A stretch of DNA of 64,000 bases, taken from Aspidapion aeneum (taxonomy: Eukaryota > Arthropoda > Insecta > Coleoptera > Brentidae). Under the pieces are notes generated by a model that was not told the origin of the DNA, made no database searches, and saw only the letters and a list, made by a program, of their open reading frames with translations. The stretch spans positions 140,422,206-140,486,205 of the forward strand of contig OY755038.1 in the NCBI GenBank assembly GCA_963576565.1. The letters are read 5' to 3'. Each line of letters opens with the position of its first letter. The first letter of the stretch is position 1. This document shows positions 21,442 through 31,760 of the stretch, one piece after another. Both the position numbers and the translations under genes were made by a program.

Positions 21442-22725
21442 TGTTTTTGTTATGGTTATATATTTTTGAAATCAGAAAAAGGAGCCCTATCAATTAAAAC
21501 ATTATATACAGGGTGTTTTATTTAAAAAAATAAACTATATGTCAATAGTTTGACAAGTGTATGACATATGTCATTTTTGACATAAGATTTATGATGATGA
21601 TTTAGAAAAAAATATTTAACTTTGCTAATTTAAACGTTACTGTTAGATCAATATTAACGGAGATAGCTATTAAGTAAAATATGTCAATTTATTCAAATCA
21701 CCCGGCACGTGTCATATGTCAACTTTTTTGACATATTTAAAACATCTGTGTTTTGTTTAACGAGATGTCTTGGTTTTCTCAGTTTTTTTTGTTAAATTTC
21801 GAAAAAATAACAAAAATGTTTTTTTTTTAACTTTTTCGGCCGCCATTTTAAAAAAATAAATAAATTCTATTTTTTTTGTACATTACAATTTAAAACTAAT
21901 TAAAAACTAGATCTTGGTAAAAAGATTTACTAAACCAAAAAGATACTGTTGTATTTATATTTTGACCGCCGCCATCTTGGATAATAATAGACATATGTAA
22001 TTTATTATGAAATATTTACAATCGGCGACCCCCATTTAGTATAAATCAATATATTACACGGCAATACTAGTTGTGTCAAACAAGAACAAAAAAATTACTT
22101 TTTTGTCTGAACTTCGGCCGCCATCTTAAAATGTTAAATGTTAAATTGTAACTTTTGATACATTTTAACAAAATCTGGCTTACTACTAATAAAATCCAAA
22201 AAAAATTTTTGTGAAAATTTTATTTGGTCTACTGGTTGTAATGGTCTCTTTTATTTTTGACAAATTAAGCGCCATCTTTGTGTCGGCTGGGAAACTTATC
22301 ATTTCATTTAAGCCAGATTTAAAGAACTGGTCAGTAGCTTTAATATGAGGTATTAAAAATAAATATCGCACAAAAAATAAAGAAAATATCGAAGAAAAAC
22401 GATTTTTTTTAAATATAGCCGCCATTTTGTTTTGCAGTGACAGGTGTAATTTTTTTTTACATTTTTACATTAAGTATATCCCACTTAAAGTAAATTTATC
22501 AAAATTAATTTAATTCTTCTTAAAACAAGGAAATCATTTTTTTTTCTTAACTTTGGCAGCCGCCATCTTGGATTCTGAGGCCGGAAAATCGGGGATCCTC
22601 GAATGAAAATTTAGCTTTTGGTGTTAGGTACTACTATGCCAAATATAAAAAAATATACCTTTTTTGCAGCTTTATTTTACAAATTTACTCTACTATTATT
22701 TTTTAGGTTAGCACTCGAGTGTCTA

Positions 22726-23240
22726 CGCTAGTCTGATAAAATAATACCTTACAATTTTTGTACTGTTAGTGTTTGTAACTTTTGTTTAAAACTTTGTTTC
22801 CTTAAAGCTACACGATCCAAGTTATTTTGGACAAAAAAATTAATATTACGAATGGTGGCTGCAAACTTAGTGAGATACTAAGGACCAGGGAAAACTACTA
22901 GTTGGCCCTGCCGATGCTGCGCGATTCAATTTGGCGCGGACCGACTCGGCGCGAAATACCTGGTGCAGGTTTACTTTGATAATAAGTTCATTGTTTTTAT
23001 ATGATGTTTAGAAATTTTACCTATACCTCACACAGGGTGTCCCAGAACTATAATGGTACATAGTAAAACTGTAGATTATTTGAATCAAAATATTAATATT
23101 TAGCTACACTAAAGTGTTAAACTTTATTTTTTCATTTAATTATTTTTAATAATCTTTGTACTAAACAATATTTTTTCAAACAAATTTAAGGTTTTTTGAA
23201 TTGAGCAATTTGATTTTGATAAAAAATTTGGTTTATATTG
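22726..23240. other. Noncoding spacer
   Basis: Nothing codable. A CACAGGGTGTCCCAGAAC motif at 23031 resembles the termini of mariner-type MITEs, but no partner end is identified. Confidence 0.55.
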
Positions 23241-23242
23241 TA

Positions 23243-23679
23243 CAGGGTGCTCTGTAGGTTACTACCATTACAATAAAATCGGTGTAACTTTTTTGTGCCT
23301 TGGTATATAACTTTTTATTTAAAATATGATTTTCTTCATCATTTTTAGATATTTTTGCATTTAAAGTTTTCATTGCATGGGTAGTAGTAGTAGTGTGGGG
23401 TAGGCTCTAGGCCTGGCGACTAGGCATATGAAGCGCCCGTTTCACCAGGGTAAAAAGTTATTAATGAAAATAATAGGTGAAATAACAACATTTTTACCCA
23501 TGCAATAAAAACTTAAATGCAAATATCTTGAAAACCGTTGCTCGCGCGACATTAACGCATTTTTCCTTTTTACATAAAAATAATGAGGAAAATAGTATTT
23601 TAAAAAAACTGGTATACACCGAGGCACAAAGAAGTTACACTTATTTTAATGTAATGCTAGCCACCCAAAGAACACTCTG
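23243..23679. mobile_element. Mariner-type MITE (437 bp) with long TIRs
   Basis: Flanked by TA at 23241-23242 and 23680-23681. The left end CAGGGTGCTCTGTAGGTTAC and the complement of the right end CAGAGTGTTCTTTGGGTGGC pair, and similarity runs about 140 bp inward (TGTAACTT.TTTGTGCCT and TTGCATTTAA blocks). The centre (23386-23487) is unpaired. No frame. A further piece of the inner end recurs at 23815-23850. Confidence 0.8.
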
Positions 23680-23899
23680 TATAATTTACGCCAACATTTT
23701 TACCGAAGTCGAATCACTTGTCACAAAAAAATCCTTACCCAATTTTTTTTGTTTAATATTAATTGGTAAAAAAGTTATTAAGCAAAGTAAATTAAACCTG
23801 TCACAAAATTTTGACCCATCCATGCAATAAAAACTTTAAATGCAAAAATCTCGACAGCCTGTAACGTGAGTAGTAGATATATGTTCCTCCTGGACCAAA

Positions 23900-24360
23900 A
23901 TGAGGAGCCTTTGTCTTTTTAACAATAGCCGAAGGGTCATTGTCTTTTTAACAATAGCAGAATAGTGTGGGTACCCTTTTAGAGCATAGGCATTGGCCAG
24001 TCGGAGTGCCTTTTTGACTTTGATATTACAATGTACAGTTATGTGAGCCTTTGTCTTTTGTGTGCAGGTGCGGGGTGAGTCATTGTCTTTTTAACAATAG
24101 CCGAATAGTGTGGGTACCCTTTTAGAGCATAGGCCAATAGTAGGAGTGCCTTTTTTACTTTTATATTACAATGTACAGTTATGTGAGCCTTTGTCTTGTG
24201 TGCAGGTGCGAGTGGATCTTTGTCCTTTTGACAATAGCCGAACAGTGTGACTGGTCTTTTTAGCCTTGATATAATATCGCATAGTTGCGAAGGCCATTAT
24301 CTTTTGTGTACAGAGGCGAACACTGTGGGTGGTCTTTTGATCTTGATATGACTGAAATTT
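23900..24360. repeat. Tandem repeat of about 141 bp, about three units
   Basis: GTCATTGTCTTTTTAACAAT recurs at 23937 and 24078, with a diverged third unit at 24215. AGTGTGGGTACCCTTTTAGA and ATTACAATGTACAGTTATGT recur with the same period. Units get more diverged to the right. Confidence 0.85.
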
Positions 24361-24364
24361 ATTA

Positions 24365-24914
24365 CCAAACAAGTCAAGACAGGTTTAAGTAAAGATCGCA
24401 TGCTCTTGTTACTAATTACACTGTAGCGTTTTTATTTTCCGCTACAAGGAAAATTTAGAAAAACACTTAAAAACGCCTATTTCTATATTTTCTCTCTTTT
24501 AGTAACTTATCTTAACAAATTCTGAAAGATTAATAAAAAAAGTAATTATGCTCTTGCTGAGATTCGGTCTTGGGCCTGCTGGTTACGAAGCCGATGCGCT
24601 GTACCTTGTTCCATTGTGGCAGCTAGAAATTTTCAGGTGTTGCATTTGGGTCACAGAATAAGAAGCCTTTTGACTTTTTCACATAAAAATTCTTTAATGA
24701 AGTTTCACACTTATGGGAAGCCCTCTTTGATATTTAGAAAGTTTTTTCGCCATTAGGTGGTCTATTGGTTTGCACCTTATTTCCATTAACACATCTATGA
24801 ATGAAAGGAATTGTTTATTCGTTGTCTCAGCCGCAGTATCGTATCGCTAGGCCGCACGCGCCGATTTTTTGGTCTCCTGCCGGGCGAGTGCTAAATTTAT
24901 GTGGGCCCATCGAT
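24365..24914. other. Noncoding stretch
   Basis: No frame or repeat recognised. Composition becomes richer in CpG toward 24830-24890, before the candidate first exon. Confidence 0.5.
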
Positions 24915-25006
24915 CTTTCCTTTTCTTCGACATTTTGAGCAGCAAAGAGCTAAAAATTTTTGAAGTGAAGCGATTTAATTTTGTGTTGGAATTTTGAAAA
25001 ATGGTA
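24915..25006 (+). promoter_or_regulatory. Possible TOP-type promoter and first exon ending ATG|GTAAGT
   Basis: A pyrimidine run TCTTTCCTTTTCTTC (about 24913-24927) is followed by about 75 bases and then AAAATG immediately followed by GTAAGT (25001-25008). In insects this pattern, a terminal oligopyrimidine start with an exon that carries only the start codon, is common for ribosomal-protein genes. No second exon is convincingly found downstream. A TE-borne or chance occurrence is possible. Confidence 0.25.
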
Positions 25007-25009
25007 AGT

Positions 25010-26245
25010 TTCTTCTATCAAATCTAAGCTGGGAAATGTCTCTTGTTGTTGTTACAAAAAAAAAGGCAATTTTTCATCATGCCGTGGCCGCTGTAACGCG
25101 CTAGGCAGAATGGCGTAATTTTTGGCAGGGCCATAGGATGACAGGGGTGAGTTGAGATGATTCTTTTAACAAATAAAAACATCATTGTTTCCCCTGTGGT
25201 TTTGTTTTTTTTCTGTTCTTTAATTTAAAAAAAAAACAGTTTTATTCCAGAGTTTCTTGGTAAGATAAAATTCAATTATTTTACCACCATGCATGGGTTA
25301 GTTTCTGACACTACAAGTATGGGTAACCGATTGAGGTATGAGAGGGAACATCCAACCTCCCGGAACACCATTTAAACAGCATCTTTCTATTTCGTGACAT
25401 CACGTGAGGATTTGCAGTTCCTTGTAATATGGGCACTCAGGCTTCGTGAGATTGAAAGAATATACCTAGTCTGTATTTGCAGGTATTTGGTTAACTTGGT
25501 GATAAAACATTTTAATTGGTTCCAGAATTAGTGATTACCTATCTGATTAATTAATTACTATTTTTCTATTTTTCTATTAATTTGAATTTTGAGACGAAAC
25601 CTAAATTTTGATATTTTATTCATTATAAACTAAACATTTTATTCTTTAAATTCTTTAACATAAACTTTTAAATTTTCTAACTGATTAAACTGAAATTTTA
25701 TTCTTAATTAATTAAACTTAAAACAATTATTCTTAAATAATTAAACTAAAATATATGTTTAATGCTGCCAGTTATTTCTTGTTTTTGTTTTTATTTGAAT
25801 TTTTGGGAAAACCTAACCTTAAATTTTGTTTGGATATTTTTGGGCTTTTTAGCCAAACCTTTAAAAAAGAAACTCCTTGTTTGGGAAAATTCCGGTCTCT
25901 TTTTTGAAACTTATTTTCTTTTTGATCACCTGATCATTTTGGCAAAAATCATGCGCGCTTTGCACGCGCTGGGATTTTAAAGCGCCCCCTCTGTATTTGA
26001 CAGGGGAATGAAGAACTCACTTCCGACAAGACACTGAAAGAAGTCACACGTGTTTTAAGATTAAGACCGAAATTCCATCCACAAGAAAATCCGCGGTGCC
26101 GCGAGTGAAATGTGGAACTGCTGCTAAATGAAAGAAGGTAAGCTTCTAGCGTGTTGCAGATTTTTTCCTTTGTTTTAGTTCAATAAACGTCTGTTTTCCC
26201 AGACGGGGTGAATTTAACTTTGGGGTAATTTTTTGGGCACAGCCG
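25010..26245. other. Noncoding; probably includes the undefined 5' LTR of BEL-3
   Basis: No gene. The stretch before 26245 has AATAAA at 26182 and should contain the 5' LTR that precedes the BEL-3 primer site, but no second LTR is in the window to define its limits. Confidence 0.5.
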
Positions 26246-26251
26246 TCTATT

Positions 26252-26265
26252 TGGTCCTTGAGACC
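26252..26265 (+). promoter_or_regulatory. BEL-3 primer-binding site
   Basis: TGGTCCTTGAGACC, similar to the sites of BEL-1 and BEL-2, lies about 510 bases before a BEL gag. It indicates that the LTR ends just upstream (about 26240-26250). Confidence 0.6.
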
Positions 26266-26776
26266 CTTATGTATGAAAAAGCCCTTTGGATTTTACAGTT
26301 TTTTTTGTAACAAAATTGTTAATTTTATAGTTTTTTTGCAGCAGCCACATTTTATCGTTTTTTGCCAGATTCGAACATTGTTGTTTTTTGTACCGGTTTT
26401 TTTTAGCATCCGCATGGTTTTGAAGGTTGGTTGCCCTGAGTTTGGTATATGACCTCGTGCGGCGAAAAAAACCCCCATTCGACATTTGGGAGCGTCGCGT
26501 TCCTTTTCTTGTTGGCGTTGTTTGATTGACGTTTGTGTGTTGTAACATCACAGTTTGACATTTTGTTTTGTTTACCTCCGAGGTTAGAAATTTTTTGTAA
26601 ACATTTTCGTCGGTTTCGAATTTGTTTGTGTGAAATCCGTCGAAATTTACCTTTGTTATTTGCTTTCGTTAAGCGCGAGATTATTGCCGCGTTATTACCG
26701 AACCTTACCCGTGTGTTGATAGCGAATTTGTCGCGAAAAAAACTACTTTTTTGTATCTGATAAAAACCGCTTTGTG

Positions 26777-27925
26777 ATGTCTGAAACAAAATCTTTAAAA
26801 CAACAACAAAAAAGCGTTTTTAATAAATTAAAAACGACCTACAATAAAGCCGTGGATGCCCAGGGCAATGCAGATAAGGCAAAAAAGTTAAAAACCAGAT
26901 GGGAAGATGTGCCTTCTCTGGTAAGTCAATTTGATGCTTTACATTTTGAAATTAAAAGCTTAGATAGTAGTGATCAGATACAGGAAAGTCAGGAAACCTT
27001 AGTGCAGGAATTTGATGAATTGAAATACACAATTAGATCGATTTGTCGTGAGCTCTATTCTAAGGATTACCAAGATGCCTCACAGGCAATTTTAAACCAT
27101 TCCCTGGTAAATGTGGACAAGGGTCTTGAAATTAAAAGAATAGAGGTACCCCATTTTGACGGTAATCTTAAAAGATGGTCCACTTTTTTTGATATGTTTG
27201 AGTCACTTGTTCATGATAAAGCTGACATGACTGAAATAGCTAAATTTCAAGCCTTAAATACCGCTGTGGTGGGAGAAGCAGCATCTGTGATTAGAAACAT
27301 ACCGCTAACCTCGGATAATTATCGAGTGGCTTTTGATGCGATGATTAGGCGCCTTAATAATAAAAGACTTTTGGTAACAAATTATTAGACCTCTATTTGT
27401 CAAGCCCCTTCTGCAAAATCGAGCAACCCACATGATTTGAGATTATTGTTGTCCACTTTTCGGAAAAATTTGGAAGCATTGTCAAACTGTGATGATGTAG
27501 ACCTTAAAGATTTTGCTAAAATGATTTTTCTTTTGCAAAAAGTTGATACCCCATTGAAAACTCAGTTTGAGATTGAGTATAGTGATAGTTCTCTATTGAA
27601 TAAGCCAAAGGAGGTCTCACCTCCACTAGCCCCTAGGAAGAGTGGCAAACCACCCTATCCTGCTTTAGTGACTGGAACAGGCCAGTCTGGTAATAAAGGT
27701 TGTGCTTATTGCCAGCAGAGCCCTACCACCCCCTTGTGAAGTGTGCCAGATTTCTGGAATTAGAAGTAGGTCAACGCCATCTATTTGTTAAGCGTGAACG
27801 ACTTTGTTTTAACTGTTTTGGCAGACATGGTGTTTCTCAATGCCCTACAAATGTCACGTGTCGTCAGTGCCAGGGTCTTGACCACTTCCTGTTGCACTTG
27901 GTGCCAGAAAATCCTTCAAATAATA
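26777..27925 (+). pseudogene. BEL-3 gag
   Basis: Starts at the ATG at 26777 (MSETKSLKQQQKSVFNKLK). It has the DUF1759-type core IEVPHFDGNLKRWSTFFDMF at about residues 122-141. A single in-frame TAG at 27386 interrupts it, after which the same frame continues to about 27739. A frameshift near 27700 then opens the zinc-knuckle part: CFNCFGRHGVSQC and CRQCQGLDHFLLHL. At about 27925 the sequence changes abruptly to a Penelope-like element. No BEL pol follows in the window, so this is a gag-only remnant. Confidence 0.88.
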
Positions 27926-28373
27926 AGGAATGTATTTACCAAATCCCGTGTGAATGTGGTAAATCATATATAGGTAAAACGAAACGCCCTCTTCAGGTTA
28001 GAGTAAATGAACATCTAAATAGTACCCAATTAGGGGATATTGAAAAATCCGGTTTAGCGGATCAAATGATCACAGGATTCAGTGGTCAGTAGCTACAGTT
28101 TTGCATAAGGAGTCGCATTTGCGAAAACGAAAGTTTATTGAAGCTGCGTTTATAATGCAGAATAAAGAAGTTTTTAGTCAACCAAGCACGAACATACCAA
28201 ACATATGGAAACCACTCCTTAAAGAAAACAGGCGTCTTAGGATATAAAAATGGGCGGGCCGTCACACCTGACCGCACACCAAGTAGTTTAAGTAGAAGCC
28301 TATAGACTAGATTGTTTAGTTTACACTTGAAAACGGAATACTTACTAACCGAAACGTCGTGTTTAAAATAAAT
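27925..28373 (+). pseudogene. Penelope-like element 3' end with GIY-YIG endonuclease
   Basis: From 27926 the frame reads CIYQIPCECGKSYIGKTKR, a GIY-YIG endonuclease start with Y, G-K and the K/R run, then VNEHLN. Later frames give ATVLHKESHLRKRKFIEAA and IPNIWKPLLKENRRL, the usual C-terminus of Penelope-like polyproteins. The RT part is missing, so the copy is 5'-truncated. The 3' end, about 28373 (GTTTAAAATAAA), is shared with the stub at 53606-53729. The endonuclease cuts the target for retrotransposition. Confidence 0.88.
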
Positions 28374-29689
28374 AAAGACAATGGAAGTCCGAAAATTTGT
28401 TTATAAACTCGGTATTTTTAGTTTACGGTCTTCTATTAAGCATATTCGGTATCAATATCGGTAGTGGGGATTACTACATGGTGGGGATGCCTATCGCATA
28501 TTTTAAATCGGTAGTATATTTTCTGATTGTTAAGTACGGTATTAAAAAAAAACATTTTCTCCTTGTTTTTAACTCCCCTTTTATCAATAAGCCTAAATTT
28601 TCAGAAACAAACAAAAAATCATAACTCTTAAACTATAAACTTAAAATAAATCACTCTTGAAAGCAAAACATTGGCTTGGTTTCACCCAGTACCCAAATAA
28701 AAACCTTCAATCCTTCAATCCTTCAATAGTCAAAATTTTTGTTTAAAACTTTTCATATTGAAGGAAAACTTATGAATCTGACACCACTGATAATAAGAAC
28801 CCCGCTCCCAACCTCCCACAATTTTGGATCTTGGCCGATTTTGATAGTCTTCTGATATGTTGAAGGGCAGGTCAATATTAGAAAACTATGTTAATTTAAA
28901 TTAGATTGTATGACCAGTTTCTGGGATATTTGCATGTAAAGTGGGAATAAATGCCTAACATGGCTACATTCCAATAGCAAAAAAACGTATTTCTTAAAGG
29001 AATTAAACCAAAGTTAAGACGAAATTAAATTGTTCAGATACCGTAGTTTCTCTCCGTTACAATATTATATGCTTCAGTTGCATAATTTGTATACAGGGGC
29101 TAGTCAGATATAACGTTTTTTATTTACCGATATGGCCAGTACTTAAGGTCGGTAAAAATGTTGCGCAACTAAAACGCATTACTTGAGTCCTTTTAAAATG
29201 ATTCGAGTAAGTTTCTTTTATTTACCTTCATTACTTCTTCGGTTAAAGCTAGGGTATATTTTTGAATCTCAAGCAAATGACATACGTATTTTACGCAGTA
29301 CTTTTAATCTGGAAAACTTAGGAATGACTTTTATACACCGTAATATTGTATAAAGAGTGACGCCTTATATTTGAAAAAATTAGTTGCTTTGCATAACTTA
29401 AACCATATATAGGGCGGCCCAAAATTATAATGTTTTTACAAAAACATATTTTTTTAAAATGCCCATAACTTTACTTAAATATAACTTAATTTTTTCGTAT
29501 TAAATTTTTTAGAAAGAAGGAGGTTTAAATTTTATTTAAAAAAAAATATATTTTTTAAATAAATAATTTAATATCTAGAGGTGGTCACCAAAAATGAGTC
29601 TTTGACAATTGCTCATTTCTTAAAAAAATGTTGTCCAATTTTTATAATTGTAGTGGAAAACCACAATACTTAACAAATTTAATGTCACA
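28374..29689. other. Noncoding; includes a retroelement tail
   Basis: At 28707-28727 the octamer TTCAATCC repeats about 2.5 times right after CCAAATAAAAACC, which looks like a non-LTR 3' tail. The rest is AT-rich with no frame of note. Confidence 0.5.
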
Positions 29690-30088
29690 ACTGACGTTTT
29701 ATAAATTTGATATGGTTCTGTAGGGTTCTGCTTTCCTTCTTTTCTGATGGTCAGATAAACTTAAAAATTATCGTGAAATAGAAGGCAATGGATCTTCCAA
29801 ATATGCAGAATATTGCTCTTCATTTCTTTTATTTACGGAAAATGGTTGACTTAACCATAAGGCATTTTATTGAAAAAATTTTGACGATGTTCTAGAAGAA
29901 GCATTCCATTTGGAATATAGTTTGTTACAAAACTTACGTAATTTTTTAGAAAATGAAGCAAGGTCTTTTTCTGGAATATTTAATTGGCGAAGTAAACATT
30001 CTCTAGCTTTCTTATGATCACAAAAAATAACATTATTTTCACTCAAAATTTTGTAAACTGAATAATATGTTAAATTTTCTAAATCCAT
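29690..30088 (-). pseudogene. N-terminal part of an uncharacterised repeat-borne arthropod protein
   Basis: The frame starts MDLENLTYYSVYKIL at 30088 and reads LRKFCNKLYSKWNASSRTSS. After a stop near 29867 the same frame continues with NALWLSQPF and then LSLSDHQKRRKAEPYRTI. The W-A-R...F...WL spacing and the SxxQKRRK stretch match a family of uncharacterised proteins that I know as very common and repetitive in arthropods and cnidarians. The C-terminal half of the same family lies at 30596-30957 on the other strand. Function unknown. Confidence 0.5.
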
Positions 30089-30117
30089 AATTTTTTTTAC
30101 GTTCTAGTTTAACACAC

Positions 30118-30133
30118 AAACAAAGAGGAAAAC
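30118..30133. repeat. 16-bp target duplication, left copy
   Basis: AAACAAAGAGGAAAAC, repeated exactly at 33839-33854. It brackets RTE copy 2. Confidence 0.8.
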
Positions 30134-30595
30134 GGGGTACGGGTAGACCTCGTCAGATGTCTATCAGGGGAAATGAATCGACCCCTGCCCTCCGTAGATT
30201 CCAGGTACACCTGTCTAGGGTCCCTTTCCCAGGGTGACGGGAGAAGACCACATCGATATGAAAGGCGGAGAGAATGGACCTCGGTACGGTGATCATAGCG
30301 TAGGTGGCAACCCTTTCTTTTAGCGATAGTATAAAAGACAGCTGTTGCCTTACAGTATGGCGTTGGCTCGTCAAAGGCTAGAGGAGAAAAACCTTGATTA
30401 AAAATCCTGGCCCTCCAAGTAGGGGGTTGAGGCATTAGACTGGTTCTCTAATACTAGTAAAACAAAGCAATTACCAAAAAGCAAAGCCTCGGAGTAATGG
30501 ATGGAAATTCTCAAAGACGAAAAAAGCAAAGACAAAGGACTATGAATATACCTACATGGAACGTACAGGGAGTGAATCAAAAGTTCAACTCGTTC

Positions 30596-30957
30596 ACTTA
30601 AATGTGGCGCAATAGATTATACGAAAATGATAGATTGGAGTACTACAAAAATATTGTCTCCACCTCTTCTCCGTGAGATAAGTGATGAAGAAATCAAAGG
30701 CTTTATACAATCGGGTGAGACCCCTGACTGGGATATAAGAGAGTTCCCATGTCACACGCAAGCCGTGGAGCGTTACGTGAAGCTAGTTAGCGAAGCTTCA
30801 CTTAAGGTATGCGGACCGCAATCAAGAGATGAGTACATTATAGAGCAACACTCAAATCGAGGGAGACAAAGATTACAAAGTGGCATCGGAAAGGACGGCA
30901 TAAATCGGCACACACTCTTAATGGTTGGATGGAGGAAGATTGTGGGTTGAACTCGAA
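30596..30957 (+). pseudogene. C-terminal part of the same uncharacterised repeat-borne protein
   Basis: In frame from about 30598: SLKCGAIDYTKMIDWST, then SPPLLREISDEEIKGFI and FPCHTQAVERYVKLVSEAS followed by KVCGPQSRDEYI. The P-C-H-T-Q-A-V-E-R...K-L-V...E-A-S signature is diagnostic of the family. It is inserted in RTE copy 2 on the plus strand, opposite to the N-terminal piece at 29690-30088. Molecular role unknown; I infer a transposon-associated protein from its copy number in other genomes. Confidence 0.6.
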
Positions 30958-31371
30958 GTGCAGTCATCTCCTCGTGGTGAGTTCTGGGTTATTTAGATAA
31001 TAAATTAAGATTTATTAGATTATTTCTAAGCAAGCGAACAGCTGCACATTTGTATATGTAAACTTACGGAAAAAATAATAAATTCGCGATTTTTGCAAAT
31101 ATTCAGATATTTTGCGCGATCGGAAGATATGCTTTAAAAGCGATGATATTTTTTTTGCAAATTATTCCATAGCACTACTAACGTTTAAGCACTATAGCGT
31201 TGTAAAATACAAACCTTAAAGTACAAAAAGAAATATGCGGAAAAACTGTGAAATTCGTATTTTTTGAAAGCTTTTGACGTTTTGCGCGATTGGAAGATGT
31301 TGACCGAATTTGATAACTTTTGCATGGTATAGCGAATCGAAATTTTAACTTTGACATTTTTCGATCCACCC
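30958..31371. other. Noncoding part of the foreign insert
   Basis: Contains two diverged direct repeats around TTTTGCGCGATCGGAAGATA (31111) and TTTTGCGCGATTGGAAGATG (31282), offset about 171 bp. No gene. Confidence 0.55.
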
Positions 31372-31760
31372 TAGTCTACGCACCATCAGATAACGAAAAA
31401 GTAGCTACAAAACAACTGTTCTTTGACCAACTTGATGAGACTATCACCAAAATCGGTAATACAAGAGAAATAATTATGCTTGGCGACTTTAATAGCCGAA
31501 CTGGTAGACAAACCCAGAGCAAAGTGATAGGACCATTTGGAGAAGAAGTAACAAATGATAATGGCTTGAGACTGATGCAATTGTGTGAAACCCACAACCT
31601 AAAAATAAATAATGGTTTTTTTCAGCCAGGATTCAGCCAACATGAAATCTTAAATCAATCATTGATTATGTTATAGATGGACAACACTCGCAATTAAAGT
31701 TGTATGATGTGCAAGCACTTCGTGGTGTTACCTGTGGATCTGACCACCTTCTGGTAAAAG
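31372..31760 (+). pseudogene. RTE copy 2 endonuclease, C-terminal part
   Basis: Resumes at VYAPSDNEKVATKQLFF and has IIMLGDFNSRTGRQTQ, with the intact G-D-F-N motif, then LMQLCETHNLK. The SDHH motif reads CGSDHLLVKAK, so the catalytic second His position is changed. A stop at 31674 separates it from the next frame. Confidence 0.85.

Larger units (their letters stand above)
19777..21455. mobile_element. 1.7-kb repeat with internal 142-bp array and terminal palindrome (copy 1)
   Basis: Begins TCTGAGGGCACGGCAGTGCC, which can form a small hairpin, and ends about GTTTTTGTTATGG. An inverted second copy lies at 53730-55128, which fixes both ends. In order it holds a short conserved head, a tandem array (20054-20945), a link region (20990-21100), and a palindrome with arms 21103-21247 and 21292-21441. 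It fills the spacer of the large palindrome. Class unknown: the structure recalls non-autonomous Helitron relatives, but I do not see a CTRR end. Confidence 0.75.
18400..22725. mobile_element. 4.3-kb palindromic element with arms of about 1.2 kb
   Basis: The left arm (about 18400-19633) and right arm (about 21456-22725) are inverted copies with perhaps 80-85% identity by eye. Paired landmarks are AAAAGCTAAATTTTCA / TGAAAATTTAGCTTTT and AATAAAACACCCTGTATA / TATACAGGGTGTTTTATT. No protein frame of note. It has the form of a foldback or long-TIR element. Exact outer ends and target duplication are not resolved because the arms fade near 18400 and 22725. Confidence 0.8.

Noticed and set aside
25251..25259. 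Nine-base microexon between TTCCAG and GTAAGA
   Set aside because: Splice-like motifs this short occur often by chance in T-rich DNA; no coding continuity to a known protein.
28397..28624. 75-codon frame after the Penelope 3' end
   Set aside because: Hydrophobic composition from T-rich DNA, no motif, no relation to BEL pol.
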